DNA of 64,000 bases from Lagierella massiliensis (GTDB lineage: Bacteria > Bacillota > Clostridia > Tissierellales > Peptoniphilaceae), in NCBI RefSeq assembly GCF_001407835.1, contig NZ_CYUO01000004.1:430001-494000 (forward strand). The letters are read 5' to 3'. The position numbers and the translations under genes are program-made. Positions 26,811 through 37,173 of the stretch are shown here, in pieces. Positions within the stretch are counted from its first letter, which is position 1. The number at the start of each line of letters is the position of its first letter. The notes under the pieces are model-generated. The model saw only the letters and a program-made list of their open reading frames with translations, did not search any database and had not been told where the DNA came from.

Positions 26811-29024
26811 ATGAAGGAATTACTAAAAGGACTTAATGACAGACAGAGGGAAGCGGTGCTTGCAACTCAGGGACCACTTTTGATTCTTGCCGGCGCAGGC
26901 AGTGGAAAGACAAGGGTTTTAACTACAAGGATTGCTCACATATTAAATGAAGGACTTGCAAGAAGATGGGAAGTGCTTGCCTTTACCTTTACTAACAAGG
27001 CTGCAGGAGAAATGAAGGACAGAGTTGAAAATCTACTGGGTGAAGATGTTTCAAGTATGTGGATTGGAACATTTCACTCCATCTGCGTAAGGATTCTTAG
27101 AGCAGAAATAGAAGCTATTGGATATACAAACAACTTTACAATATATGATAGGACGGACCAACAGTCATTAATAAAAGAGATACTTAGGGATAAGAGTATA
27201 AGCACAAAAGATTTTCCTGTTTCAGCATGCTTAAATGCAATTTCATCAGCAAAAAACATTGGGGAAGGCGTAAATTATATCAACGATCTCTATGGGTATC
27301 ATCCAACCTATAAAGTATTTGGAGAAATTTTTGAAGAGTATGAGAGAAAGAAAAAACTTTACAACTCTTTGGACTTTGACGACTTGATACTAAAGACTTT
27401 GGAACTTTTCGGAGAACATGACTCTATAAGACAAAAGTACGAAAACAAATTTAAATATGTCTTTGTGGATGAATATCAAGACACCAATAAGCCCCAATAT
27501 GAGCTTATAAAATACTTTTCAAAGGGATATGGAAATATTTGTGCCGTTGGTGATGGAGACCAGTCCATTTATGGATGGAGAGGTGCAGACATAAGTAATA
27601 TTTTAAATTTTGAGAAGGACTTTGATAAGGCTAAAGTAATTCTACTTGAACAAAATTATAGATCCACAAAAAATATTTTGGATACTGCCAATAGGGTTAT
27701 ACGAAATAACTTTGAAAGAAAGGAAAAAAATCTTTGGACCGATAATAAAACAGGGGACAAGGTTATTTATAAAGAAGTTGACTCTGACATGGAAGAAGCT
27801 ATGATTGTAACAAATTACATTGAACAGCTTCGAAACGACGGTTACAAGTTTGAAGATATGGCAATACTTTACAGAACCAATGCCCAGTCTCGAGCTTTTG
27901 AAGAGATGCTAATGCGCGAAGGCATCAACTACAGAGTTGTTGGAGGACTGAAGTTCTACGACCGTAAGGAGATTAAGGAATTAGTGGCATATTTGAAGAT
28001 TTTTGTGAATCCCGATGACGATGTGGCGCTAAAGAGAATTATCAATATACCTAAGAGGGGCATTGGAGATACTACTTTAAACAAACTATCAGACATTGCC
28101 CTTGAAAAGAATTCTTCTATATATAGAATACTTTCTGAAACTGCTATTGAAGGAATAACTGGACGTACCAAAGCAAAACTTCAAGAATTTATTTATATGA
28201 TGGAAAATATAAAAAAAGAGAAGGAAAGTCTATCTGTAACGGATTTTGTAAACCATGTTTTAGAAAAGACTGGATACTTAAAGATGTTAGAGGATTCAAA
28301 TTTAAGAGAGGACAAAACGAGAATAGAAAATATTTCTTCATTTGTATCGGCGATTTCAGATTATGAAAAAACTACAGAGGAGCCTTCTCTGGAAGACTAC
28401 CTTGCAACGGTGACTCTACTTTCAGATGTGGACAAGACCGACCAGACAAAAACAGGAGTTAGCCTTATGACCATACATGCAGCAAAGGGCTTGGAATATA
28501 AAATTGTATTTCTAACTGGAATGGAAGAGGGGCTTTTTCCTTCTGAAAGGACAATTGTGGAAGACGACGGACTGGAAGAGGAGAGAAGACTTTGTTATGT
28601 GGCACTGACAAGAGCGGAAGAAAAATTATATTTAACTTCATGCAGCAGTAGAAGGGTCTTCGGGAAGTTTATGATGCATAAGCCTTCAAGATTTATTGAA
28701 GAGATGGGAGATTCTTTGGAAGTTGAAAAGCCAAGGTCATATCAATACACTGACAACTTTAGAGAGACCTTTGCAACTTCAGCACAGACCATGGCAAAGG
28801 ATTTAAGGGACAGTTTTTTAAAAAAACCTGATCCAAACAAGAAAACCTTGGAAGACGTGGAATTAAAACTTGGCTACAAGGTTAAACATAAGAGTTTTGG
28901 TTTTGGAACGATTGTATCGATAACAGAAAAAAGTGGAGGAGATGAGCTTGTAATCGCCTTTGATAAGAAAGGTATAAAGAAGCTCAACAAAAACATGGCA
29001 CCTTTGGAGTTAATAAATGAATAA
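26811..29024 (+). CDS. pcrA: ATP-dependent DNA helicase PcrA/UvrD
   Basis: A 737-residue superfamily 1 helicase. Walker A is ILAGAGSGKTRVL, motif Ia TFTNKAAGEM, motif II VFVDEYQDTN, motif III GDGDQSIYGWRGA, motif IV LEQNYRST, motif V LMTIHAAKGLEYK and motif VI LCYVALTRA. The C-terminal about 50 residues form a Tudor-like domain (VKHKSFGFGTIVSI), as in PcrA, which binds RNA polymerase. It acts in repair and in clearing replication-transcription conflicts. ligA starts inside its last codons (8-base overlap), the usual pcrA-ligA order. Confidence 0.96.
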   Translation: MKELLKGLNDRQREAVLATQGPLLILAGAGSGKTRVLTTRIAHILNEGLARRWEVLAFTFTNKAAGEMKDRVENLLGEDVSSMWIGTFHSICVRILRAEIEAIGYTNNFTIYDRTDQQSLIKEILRDKSISTKDFPVSACLNAISSAKNIGEGVNYINDLYGYHPTYKVFGEIFEEYERKKKLYNSLDFDDLILKTLELFGEHDSIRQKYENKFKYVFVDEYQDTNKPQYELIKYFSKGYGNICAVGDGDQSIYGWRGADISNILNFEKDFDKAKVILLEQNYRSTKNILDTANRVIRNNFERKEKNLWTDNKTGDKVIYKEVDSDMEEAMIVTNYIEQLRNDGYKFEDMAILYRTNAQSRAFEEMLMREGINYRVVGGLKFYDRKEIKELVAYLKIFVNPDDDVALKRIINIPKRGIGDTTLNKLSDIALEKNSSIYRILSETAIEGITGRTKAKLQEFIYMMENIKKEKESLSVTDFVNHVLEKTGYLKMLEDSNLREDKTRIENISSFVSAISDYEKTTEEPSLEDYLATVTLLSDVDKTDQTKTGVSLMTIHAAKGLEYKIVFLTGMEEGLFPSERTIVEDDGLEEERRLCYVALTRAEEKLYLTSCSSRRVFGKFMMHKPSRFIEEMGDSLEVEKPRSYQYTDNFRETFATSAQTMAKDLRDSFLKKPDPNKKTLEDVELKLGYKVKHKSFGFGTIVSITEKSGGDELVIAFDKKGIKKLNKNMAPLELINE

Positions 29025-30990
29025 CGAGAGAATTGAAGAATTAGTAAAACAATTAAACGACTATAACTATCACTACTACACTCTTGACGAGCCAATAGTA
29101 TCTGATGGTGAATATGATAAATTATATGATGAGCTTGTAAAGCTTGAACATGAAACTGGAATTGTGCTTCCTGAGTCACCGACACAAAGAGTTGGTGGAG
29201 AGCTATTAGAGGGATTTGTAAAACATACCCACTTGGCACCCCTCTACAGTTTAGACAAGGCGCAAAGCATTGAAAAAATTCGTGAGTGGGAGAAGAGGGC
29301 TGAAAGACTTGTAAAGGCATCCAATGAAAAAGTTTTAGAGCTATTATTTTTAGTTGAACTTAAATTTGACGGCCTTACAATAAACTTAACCTATGATGAA
29401 GGAAGACTTGTTATGGCTTCCACCAGAGGAAATGGTGTTGTTGGAGAAGATATTTTAGCCCAAGTAAAAACTATTCCGTCAATACCATTCACAATTCCTT
29501 ACAAAGGAAGGATTGAAGTGCAGGGAGAGGGGCTAATGCCACTGACAGTACTTAAAGAATATAATAAAAAGTATAGTCCAGCTTTAAAAAATGCAAGAAA
29601 TGCAGCGGCGGGAGCCTTAAGAAATCTCGACCCAAAGGAGACAAAAAAGAGAAATCTCACTGCATATTTTTATAATGTAGGCTATATTGAAGGAAAAGAG
29701 TTTACAAGCCAGGAAGAGATGATGCAGTTTTTAAAAGACAATCACTTTAAAGTGCATCCATTTATAAAAAAAGCCAAGACATTAAAGGAACTTGAAGAGA
29801 TTCTTTCATATATAGAAGAGTACAGAAAAGAAATAGATATTTTAACTGATGGTGCAGTAATAAAAATAAATGATATGAAGACCAGAGAAGTTCTCGGATA
29901 CACAAATAAATTTCCGAGATGGGCAATTGCATATAAATTTGAACCAGAAGAGTACAGCACCATTGTGAGAGAAGTTGAATGGAATGTTGGAAGGTCTGGA
30001 AAAGTTACACCAACGGCCCTACTTGATCCAGTTGAAATAGGAGATGTATTAGTTAGTCGTGCAACTTTAAACAACATGGACGACATCGAAAGAAAGCAAG
30101 TGAAGATAAACTCAAGGGTCTTAATCAGAAGGTCAAATGATGTAATTCCAGAAATTTTAGGAAAGATTGAAGATTATGAAGATTCAAAAGAAATAGTTAT
30201 GCCACAGGATTGTCCATTTTGTCACACACCACTAATTCGAGACGGAGTACACTATTTTTGTCCAAACTCAATGAACTGTGAACCACAACTGGTTTCAAGA
30301 CTTGCTCACTTTGCGTCAAGAGACGCTATGAATATAGATGGACTTAGTGAAAAGACTATTGAAAAGATGTTAGAGATATTAAAAGTGCATGAGATATCCC
30401 AAATATATTCACTAACAGAAGAAGAGCTATATCAACTTCCAGGATTTAAAGAAAAAAAAGTAAACAATCTTTTAAATGCAATTGAAAATAGCAAAGAAGT
30501 GAGGCTTAAAAACTTCATCTACGCAATTGGTATTCCGAATGTGGGAATAAAAACTGCAGAGGACTTGGCGAATAGATTTAAAACCTTTGAAAATCTTAGG
30601 GCTGCAACTGCCCAAGAGCTTGTGGAAGTTCCAGATATTGGAGATATAACAGCAAGAGCTATAGAAGAGTTCTTTAATGATGAGAGGGTTGTGGAAGGAC
30701 TTGACAGACTGCTTGGTGAAGGCGTTGAGATTGTAAATGAAGAGAATAAAGAAGATATTGAGCAAAAGTTTAGCGACATGCGTGTCGTTATTACAGGATC
30801 ATTTGAAAACTATTCAAGAAAAGAATTGGAAGATATATTTAAATCCATGGGAGCAAAGACATCTTCGTCAGTATCCAAAAACACAGACATGGTTGTAGTT
30901 GGAGAAAAACCAGGGTCCAAGTTCGATAAAGCAAGGGAACTTGGCATAAGAATTGTGGAAAAAGATGAGCTTGAAAAAATTATAAAATAA
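29017..30990 (+). CDS. ligA: NAD-dependent DNA ligase LigA
   Basis: A 657-residue ligase that seals nicks in replication and repair. Domains in order: Ia with HYYTLDEPIVSDGEYD, adenylation domain with the active-site lysine in ELKFDG and STRGNGVVGED, OB fold (WNVGRSGKVTPTA), a four-cysteine zinc finger (CPFCHTP to FCPNSMNC), helix-hairpin-helix repeats, and a C-terminal BRCT domain (VVITGSFENYSRKELEDIF). Translation is coupled to pcrA by an 8-base overlap. Confidence 0.97.
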   Translation: MNNERIEELVKQLNDYNYHYYTLDEPIVSDGEYDKLYDELVKLEHETGIVLPESPTQRVGGELLEGFVKHTHLAPLYSLDKAQSIEKIREWEKRAERLVKASNEKVLELLFLVELKFDGLTINLTYDEGRLVMASTRGNGVVGEDILAQVKTIPSIPFTIPYKGRIEVQGEGLMPLTVLKEYNKKYSPALKNARNAAAGALRNLDPKETKKRNLTAYFYNVGYIEGKEFTSQEEMMQFLKDNHFKVHPFIKKAKTLKELEEILSYIEEYRKEIDILTDGAVIKINDMKTREVLGYTNKFPRWAIAYKFEPEEYSTIVREVEWNVGRSGKVTPTALLDPVEIGDVLVSRATLNNMDDIERKQVKINSRVLIRRSNDVIPEILGKIEDYEDSKEIVMPQDCPFCHTPLIRDGVHYFCPNSMNCEPQLVSRLAHFASRDAMNIDGLSEKTIEKMLEILKVHEISQIYSLTEEELYQLPGFKEKKVNNLLNAIENSKEVRLKNFIYAIGIPNVGIKTAEDLANRFKTFENLRAATAQELVEVPDIGDITARAIEEFFNDERVVEGLDRLLGEGVEIVNEENKEDIEQKFSDMRVVITGSFENYSRKELEDIFKSMGAKTSSSVSKNTDMVVVGEKPGSKFDKARELGIRIVEKDELEKIIK

Positions 30991-31008
30991 ATTTACAGAA
31001 GGTGCAAA

Positions 31009-31380
31009 ATGAGTAAAAAAGAGAAAAAGGAACTGGACTCAAGAAAAATATTTTATATAGTCACTGCAGTTTCCATGTTAATCTTTGCAGTGGGAGTTAT
31101 AATTACTGCTAAAAGTGGAAGATTAGATGGCAGTGTGTTTAATAAAAGATTAGACTTCCTTGCAGATATGACTTTCTTTATACCATTTTGCCTTTGGGCT
31201 TGGATAGTTGTGTTTGGACTATTATTCGTTAGAAAAAACTTTTTAGTTATAACCATATGCATACTCTTAGCCATACCACATATAATTTTTATTGCAGTGA
31301 TGATTGGTTACTCAAACTCTGCGGTAGAAATTCTAAAAAGATATGTTATGATCTTTAGCTTTGGAAGCCTGATGCTATAA
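31009..31380 (+). CDS. Small membrane protein of unknown function
   Basis: A 123-residue protein with a lysine-rich N-terminus (MSKKEKKELDSRK) and four predicted helices. It follows ligA by 18 bases with AGAAGGTGCAAA upstream and ends at a terminator, so it closes the pcrA-ligA operon. No family was recognised. Confidence 0.6.
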   Translation: MSKKEKKELDSRKIFYIVTAVSMLIFAVGVIITAKSGRLDGSVFNKRLDFLADMTFFIPFCLWAWIVVFGLLFVRKNFLVITICILLAIPHIIFIAVMIGYSNSAVEILKRYVMIFSFGSLML

Positions 31381-31404
31381 TTAAATAAAAAAATTACTCA
31401 TATG

Positions 31405-31436
31405 AAGGGCGTGCGATAGTGGCATGGCCCTTTTTT
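31405..31436 (+). terminator. Terminator of pcrA-ligA operon
   Basis: AAGGGCGTGC pairs with GCATGGCCCTT (one bulge), followed by T residues. Confidence 0.75.
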
Positions 31437-31525
31437 GAAAAAATAAATTGTAAAGTTGCAATAGGAAAAGCCTTTCTTTTTTATAGAGGACAGTATAGAA
31501 TAGAAAAGTAAAGAATAAAATTTCC

Positions 31526-31554
31526 TTGCAATATTTTAGTAAATGTATTATCAT
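31526..31554 (+). promoter_or_regulatory. Sigma-A type promoter of groESL
   Basis: TTGCAA (31526-31531) and TATCAT (31549-31554) are separated by 17 bases and lie directly upstream of the CIRCE operator. Confidence 0.7.
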
Positions 31555-31567
31555 AAGAATGTAGTTA

Positions 31568-31594
31568 TTAGCACTCTAATCCATAGAGTGATAA
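31568..31594 (+). promoter_or_regulatory. CIRCE operator (HrcA-binding site)
   Basis: TTAGCACTC, nine bases, then GAGTGATAA: the consensus TTAGCACTC-N9-GAGTGCTAA with a single mismatch in the right arm. It lies 13 bases after the -10 hexamer and 20 bases before groES, where HrcA blocks transcription in many Firmicutes. hrcA itself is not in the window. Confidence 0.92.
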
Positions 31595-31614
31595 AAAATA
31601 TATAGGAGGACAAT

Positions 31615-33530
<1,916 letters not shown>

Positions 33531-33535
33531 AAAAA

Positions 33536-33583
33536 TAAAATAGCATGTTGAGATTTTGTTTTCAACATGCTATTTTATTTTTT
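33536..33583 (+). terminator. Terminator of groESL
   Basis: AAATAGCATGTTGA and TCAACATGCTATTT form a 14-bp stem, followed by a T-run. Confidence 0.85.
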
Positions 33584-33613
33584 CTAAAAGTTCTTTCAAA
33601 TTGGAAAAAAGAT

Positions 33614-33642
33614 TTGACAATGTTTTCTTGTTTTAGTATAAT
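33614..33642 (+). promoter_or_regulatory. Promoter of tRNA-Trp
   Basis: A perfect TTGACA and a perfect TATAAT are separated by 17 bases; the tRNA begins 15 bases after the -10. Confidence 0.85.
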
Positions 33643-33656
33643 CTAATTTGTTATGT

Positions 33657-33732
33657 AGGGGCATAGTTCAGCTGGTAGAGCGTTGGTCTCCAAAACCAAA
33701 TGTCGGGGGTTCAAATCCTCCTGTCCCTGCCA
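33657..33732 (+). tRNA. tRNA-Trp (CCA)
   Basis: A complete cloverleaf: acceptor AGGGGCA/TGTCCCT (one G-U pair), anticodon loop CTCCAAA with CCA, T-loop TTCAAAT and an encoded 3' CCA. It stands alone behind its own strong promoter and is followed by a terminator. Confidence 0.97.
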
Positions 33733-33734
33733 AG

Positions 33735-33757
33735 ACGACCTTTGGGTCGTTTTTTTT
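33735..33757 (+). terminator. Terminator of tRNA-Trp
   Basis: ACGACC TTTG GGTCGT followed by eight T residues, starting 3 bases after the tRNA. Confidence 0.85.
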
Positions 33758-33810
33758 ATGCCCATTTTGCTGGTATAATATTCCTAAGGAAACTCTTATG
33801 GGAGGAAATT

Positions 33811-35541
33811 ATGTTTAAAATAAATAAAGATTTTATAGACGTAGCAATGAAGAGAAAAAAAGCGGATTTAGTTTTAAAGAATGGAAAGATAGTAGATGTG
33901 TTTTCAAGAAGTATTATAGAAGAAGACTTGGCAGTGCACCAGGGAGTAATTGTTGGACTTGGTGATTACGAAGGAGTAGAAGAAATTGATTTGAAGGGAA
34001 AGTACGTTAGCCCAGGGTTAATTGACGGGCATATTCACATTGAGTCTTCCTACTTAACACCAGAGGAACTTGGATCTCTCCTTGTGAACTTTGGGACTAC
34101 AACCATAGTTGCAGATCCACACGAAATTGTAAATGTAAAGGGCCTTGAAGGACTTGATTATATGATTGAAGCTTCAAAAAACACTGAGCTTGACATAAAA
34201 TATGTGTTACCGTCATGCGTTCCAGCTACGCCTTTTGAAAATGCAGGGGCGATTGTAAACTCTGATGATATGCATGAACATATGAACATGGACGAAATTA
34301 TTGGACTTGGAGAGTTTATGAACTTCCCTGGAGTCATTTATGGTGACGAAGAGTGTTTAAAAAAGATAAATCTTACAAAAGAAAAAAATAAAATAATTGA
34401 TGGTCACTGTCCTGGACTTAGAGGAATGGAACTAAACGCATATATTGGCGCGGGAATTTCCACAGACCATGAATGTATGACAGAAGAAGAGATGAAAGAA
34501 AAAATATCTAAGGGAATGTATATCCAACTTCGTCATGGTTCAGCTTGCCACGACTTGGAGAGGTTGATAAAAGTTGTCGATGAAAAGAATTATCATAGAT
34601 GTATGTTCTGCTCAGATGACAGACAACCTGAAACTATTTTAAGACAGGGACATATCGATAATCACTTAAGAATAGCTGTAAAAAATGGAATTAATCCTAT
34701 AATGGCAATACAAATTGCAACAATAAATGCAGCAAACTGCTATAGATTTGATGATAGAGGAGCAATTGCACCAGGAAGAAGAGCGGACTTGTGTGTGTTC
34801 GAAGATTTAGAGGACTTTAAAAATATAATGACATTTATAAAAGGTAAAAAAGTTTCGGAGGACGGAAAATATTTATCTGAAGTAGAAAAAGCCAATATGC
34901 AAAAAGTTTTAAATTCATTTAATGTGAAAGACTTTAACATAGATAGATTGAAACTAAATTTAAAATCTAAAAAAGTAAATGCAATAGAAATAATTCCAGG
35001 AGGGGTTGTAACTAAAAGCGCTGTTGAAGAAGTTGAATTAGATGAAAACGGAGACTTCTTATACAATCCTAATAGAGATATAGTAAAGATAGCAGTTGTA
35101 GAAAGACATAATGGGACTGGTAACGTTGCAGTAGGTCTACTGAAGGGATATGGAATTAAAAGTGGTGCCGTTGCAATATCAATAGCCCATGACTCACATA
35201 ATATAATTGTATCTGGTACTAACAATGAAGACATGGCAAAAGCAGTTAAAGAACTTACCTCCCAAGGTGGCGGAGTAGTGCTTGTTGAAAATGGAAAAGT
35301 TATAGGCAGAATGGAACTTGTAATCGGCGGAATCATGAGTGACAAATCCATAGAAGAAGTTAATGGAAAATTAAAAGAAATTCACAACTTAGCAATAGAC
35401 GAACTTAAAGTTAATACAAATATTGATCCAATAATGACACTTTGCTTCATGTCACTTCCAGTAATTCCAGAGCTAAAAATAACAGATAAAGGATTATTTG
35501 ATGTAAATAAATTTGAATTTACAAAATTAGAATTTGAATAA
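33811..35541 (+). CDS. ade: Adenine deaminase
   Basis: A 576-residue amidohydrolase that converts adenine to hypoxanthine and ammonia for purine salvage. Metal-binding HIHIESS follows GLIDG; ADPHEIVNVKGLEGLDYM, GHCPGL, STDHE and CSDDRQPE supply the remaining active-site motifs. The C-terminal domain (NIIVSGTNNEDM, FMSLPVIPELKIT) is typical of the Ade family. The ATG at 33811 follows GGGAGGAAATT; an upstream in-frame start would run through the tRNA-Trp gene and is rejected. Terminator at 35561. Confidence 0.95.
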   Translation: MFKINKDFIDVAMKRKKADLVLKNGKIVDVFSRSIIEEDLAVHQGVIVGLGDYEGVEEIDLKGKYVSPGLIDGHIHIESSYLTPEELGSLLVNFGTTTIVADPHEIVNVKGLEGLDYMIEASKNTELDIKYVLPSCVPATPFENAGAIVNSDDMHEHMNMDEIIGLGEFMNFPGVIYGDEECLKKINLTKEKNKIIDGHCPGLRGMELNAYIGAGISTDHECMTEEEMKEKISKGMYIQLRHGSACHDLERLIKVVDEKNYHRCMFCSDDRQPETILRQGHIDNHLRIAVKNGINPIMAIQIATINAANCYRFDDRGAIAPGRRADLCVFEDLEDFKNIMTFIKGKKVSEDGKYLSEVEKANMQKVLNSFNVKDFNIDRLKLNLKSKKVNAIEIIPGGVVTKSAVEEVELDENGDFLYNPNRDIVKIAVVERHNGTGNVAVGLLKGYGIKSGAVAISIAHDSHNIIVSGTNNEDMAKAVKELTSQGGGVVLVENGKVIGRMELVIGGIMSDKSIEEVNGKLKEIHNLAIDELKVNTNIDPIMTLCFMSLPVIPELKITDKGLFDVNKFEFTKLEFE

Positions 35542-35560
35542 ATAGAGGTTCTGGAGTGAA

Positions 35561-35595
35561 AAGGCAAAATTTTTTTAAAAGTTTTGCCTTTTTTT
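35561..35595 (+). terminator. Terminator of ade
   Basis: AAGGCAAAA pairs with TTTTGCCTT and is followed by a T-run. Confidence 0.75.
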
Positions 35596-35701
35596 AAAAA
35601 AATGCTTGAAAAAAAATTAAAATTATATTACAATGTTATTCGACGTCAAAAAAGACTATTTCTTTTAGACGAAGCGATTGTAAAAAACTTTTAAAAAATA
35701 T

Positions 35702-35730
35702 TTGACATTAGTTTTTACATGAGCTATAAT
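35702..35730 (+). promoter_or_regulatory. Promoter of the tRNA cluster
   Basis: TTGACA (35702-35707), 17 bases, TATAAT (35725-35730): a consensus promoter 55 bases before tRNA-Glu. It is the only consensus promoter seen ahead of the cluster. The 35600-35700 stretch before it is AT-rich with no other recognised feature. Confidence 0.85.
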
Positions 35731-35784
35731 ATACCAGTAACGTTGAGATGGCGAAAGAAAATAATAATTTTATAATTTATTTAT

Positions 35785-35859
35785 GGCTCTATGGTCAAGC
35801 GGTTAAGACATCGCCCTTTCACGGCGGTATCCCGGGTTCGAATCCCGGTAGAGTCACCA
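35785..35859 (+). tRNA. tRNA-Glu (TTC)
   Basis: First tRNA of the cluster. Acceptor GGCTCTA/TAGAGTC (one G-U), anticodon loop CTTTCAC with TTC, T-loop TTCGAAT, encoded CCA. Confidence 0.96.
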
Positions 35860-35863
35860 TTAT

Positions 35864-35939
35864 GGGCGGTTAGCTCAGCTGGGAGAGCATCTGCCTTACA
35901 AGCAGGGGGTCACAGGTTCGAGCCCTGTACCGCCCACCA
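35864..35939 (+). tRNA. tRNA-Val (TAC)
   Basis: Acceptor GGGCGGT/ACCGCCC, anticodon loop CTTACAA with TAC, T-loop TTCGAGC, encoded CCA. Four bases after tRNA-Glu. Confidence 0.96.
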
Positions 35940-35977
35940 TAATGATTTAAAAAATTTAATAAAGTATAAAATTATAT

Positions 35978-36054
35978 GGCCTTGTAGTTCAGTTGGTTAG
36001 AATGCCAGCCTGTCACGCTGGAGGTCGTCGGTTCGAACCCGATCAAGGTCGCCA
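35978..36054 (+). tRNA. tRNA-Asp (GTC)
   Basis: Acceptor GGCCTTG/CAAGGTC (one G-U), anticodon loop CTGTCAC with GTC, T-loop TTCGAAC, encoded CCA. The 3' 40 bases (36015-36054) are repeated, with one change, at 36201-36240 after a 146-bp insert. Confidence 0.96.
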
Positions 36055-36200
36055 AAATTACTTTATTAAAATGTGACAGATAGGGCAAGCGTGCCAGGCG
36101 AGCCTTTACAGACTGTTTCAACCAATCGGCTGACGCCTTTTGGGAAACAGGTTGTATGTGACCTACTAAAGCTCACTAAGTTCGCTAAGTTAGGTCAAGA
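36055..36200 (+). other. 146-bp structured insert between tRNA-Asp and a copy of its 3' half
   Basis: The segment separates tRNA-Asp from the duplicated 3' half. It is richer in GC than ordinary spacers here and has two perfect stems: CTGTTTC (36113-36119) with GAAACAG (36144-36150), and TGACCTA (36159-36165) with TAGGTCA (36191-36197). No protein-coding frame is convincing. Together with the 40-bp repeat it forms a 186-bp unit that looks like a small inserted element or an RNA gene. Confidence 0.6.
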
Positions 36201-36240
36201 ACGCTGGAGGTCGTCGGTTCGAGCCCGATCAAGGTCGCCA
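36201..36240 (+). repeat. Partial duplicate: 3' half of tRNA-Asp
   Basis: These 40 bases match positions 36015-36054 of tRNA-Asp in 39 places, from the base just after the anticodon through the 3' CCA; the single change is in the T-loop (GAAC to GAGC). No 5' half precedes it, so it cannot be a functional tRNA. A duplicated tRNA 3' half is the hallmark of attachment-site duplication. Confidence 0.92.
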
Positions 36241-36243
36241 TAT

Positions 36244-36319
<76 letters not shown>

Positions 36320-36333
36320 TTAAAATTAAATAT

Positions 36334-36419
36334 GGAGGAGTTCCCGAGTTGGCCAAAGGGGACGGACTGTAAATCCGTTAGCTGTGCTTTCAGTGGTTCG
36401 AATCCACTCTCCTCCACCA
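36334..36419 (+). tRNA. tRNA-Tyr (GTA)
   Basis: Acceptor GGAGGAG/CTCCTCC, anticodon loop CTGTAAA with GTA, long variable arm (class II), encoded CCA. Confidence 0.96.
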
Positions 36420-36455
36420 ATTTTTAAATGGATTTTGAATATAGAGTTAGAATGT

Positions 36456-36529
36456 GCGGGTGTAGCTCAGTGGTAGAGCCCCAGCCTTCCAAGCTGGTTG
36501 CGAGGGTTCGATTCCCTTCACCCGCTCCA
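36456..36529 (+). tRNA. tRNA-Gly (TCC)
   Basis: Acceptor GCGGGTG/CACCCGC, anticodon loop CTTCCAA with TCC, T-loop TTCGATT, encoded CCA. Confidence 0.96.
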
Positions 36530-36532
36530 TAT

Positions 36533-36609
36533 GCACCTATAGCTCAGTTGGATAGAGCAACGGACTTCTAATCCGTGTGTCAGAGGTTCGACTCCTCTTA
36601 GGTGCGCCA
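36533..36609 (+). tRNA. tRNA-Arg (TCT)
   Basis: Acceptor GCACCTA/TAGGTGC, anticodon loop CTTCTAA with TCT, T-loop TTCGACT, encoded CCA. Confidence 0.96.
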
Positions 36610-36612
36610 TAA

Positions 36613-36689
36613 TGGGGTGTCGCCAAGTCGGTAAGGCACTAGACTTTGACTCTAGCATTCCACAGGTTCGAGTCCTGTCACCCCAGCCA
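36613..36689 (+). tRNA. tRNA-Gln (TTG)
   Basis: Acceptor TGGGGTG/CACCCCA, anticodon loop CTTTGAC with TTG, T-loop TTCGAGT, encoded CCA. Confidence 0.96.
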
Positions 36690-36733
36690 ATATTTACTTT
36701 TGAAAATTGGCAACATAAAAAACTAAATTATAT

Positions 36734-36886
36734 GACCCATTAGCTCAGTCGGCATAAGTAAGTGGCCCATTTCCCAAAGGAAATGGAGGCAATGACTTAG
36801 TCTTTGCGAAGCAAAAAAGAATGAGCGAGTGGAAGTAAACAAATTTAATGCTTAAAAAATTGGCAAAACGATAAAATATAATACAT
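36734..36886 (+). repeat. tRNA-5'-half repeat unit, copy 1 (before tRNA-Lys TTT)
   Basis: The unit opens with bases identical to tRNA-Lys(TTT) up to the D-loop (23-base direct repeat: 36732-36754 equals 36885-36907). It then carries the shared insert: hairpin TAAGTAAGTGGC/CCATTTCC - GGAAATGG/GGCAATGACTTA, a second hairpin TTTGC-GAA-GCAAA, and TGAGC (36822-36826), which can pair with the D-stem strand GCTCA (36743-36747). About 60 AT-rich bases follow, with TATAAT at 36877-36882 just before the real tRNA. There is no anticodon or T arm. Copies 2-4 share the payload. Confidence 0.9.
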
Positions 36887-36962
36887 GACCCATTAGCTCA
36901 GTCGGCAGAGCACCTGACTTTTAATCAGGGTGTCCCGCGTTCGAGTCGCGGATGGGTCACCA
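36887..36962 (+). tRNA. tRNA-Lys (TTT)
   Basis: Acceptor GACCCAT/ATGGGTC, anticodon loop CTTTTAA with TTT, T-loop TTCGAGT, encoded CCA. Its 5' bases through GGCA are duplicated 153 bp upstream in repeat copy 1, including the unusual C of GGCA. Confidence 0.97.
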
Positions 36963-36966
36963 TCAA

Positions 36967-37055
36967 GGAGAGGTACCGAAGTGGTCATAACGGGGCGGTC
37001 TTGAAAACCGTTAGGGTGCAAGCCCACGTGGGTTCGAATCCCACCCTCTCCGCCA
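36967..37055 (+). tRNA. tRNA-Ser (TGA)
   Basis: Acceptor GGAGAGG/CCTCTCC, anticodon loop CTTGAAA with TGA, long variable arm (class II), encoded CCA. Confidence 0.96.
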
Positions 37056-37074
37056 ATTTTTTTAGATTGGTTTA

Positions 37075-37166
37075 GGAGAAGTACTCAAGTGGCTGAAGAG
37101 GCTCCCCTGCTAAGGGAGTAGATCCTGATAAGGGATGCGAGGGTTCAAATCCCTCCTTCTCCGCCA
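37075..37166 (+). tRNA. tRNA-Ser (GCT)
   Basis: Acceptor GGAGAAG/CTTCTCC, anticodon loop CTGCTAA with GCT, long variable arm (class II), encoded CCA. Confidence 0.96.
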
Positions 37167-37173
37167 ACTATAG

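Noticed and set aside
33700-33810. N-terminal extension of adenine deaminase from an upstream start
   Set aside because: The extension would be translated through tRNA-Trp and its terminator; the ATG at 33811 has a strong GGGAGG site.
34740-35351. Long minus-strand frame of 203 codons opposite adenine deaminase
   Set aside because: It lies entirely opposite ade, has an odd Ser/Pro/Thr-rich composition and no ribosome site; a shadow of the real gene.
36055-36200. An inverted, diverged copy of the 5'-half payload
   Set aside because: On the minus strand short matches occur (TTTCCCAAAAGG, TTAGTGAGC), but the order and stems do not align well enough to claim homology.
36201-36240. A second tRNA-Asp gene
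   Set aside because: Only the 3' half is present; the bases upstream have no acceptor 5' strand, D arm or anticodon, so it is a duplicated fragment.
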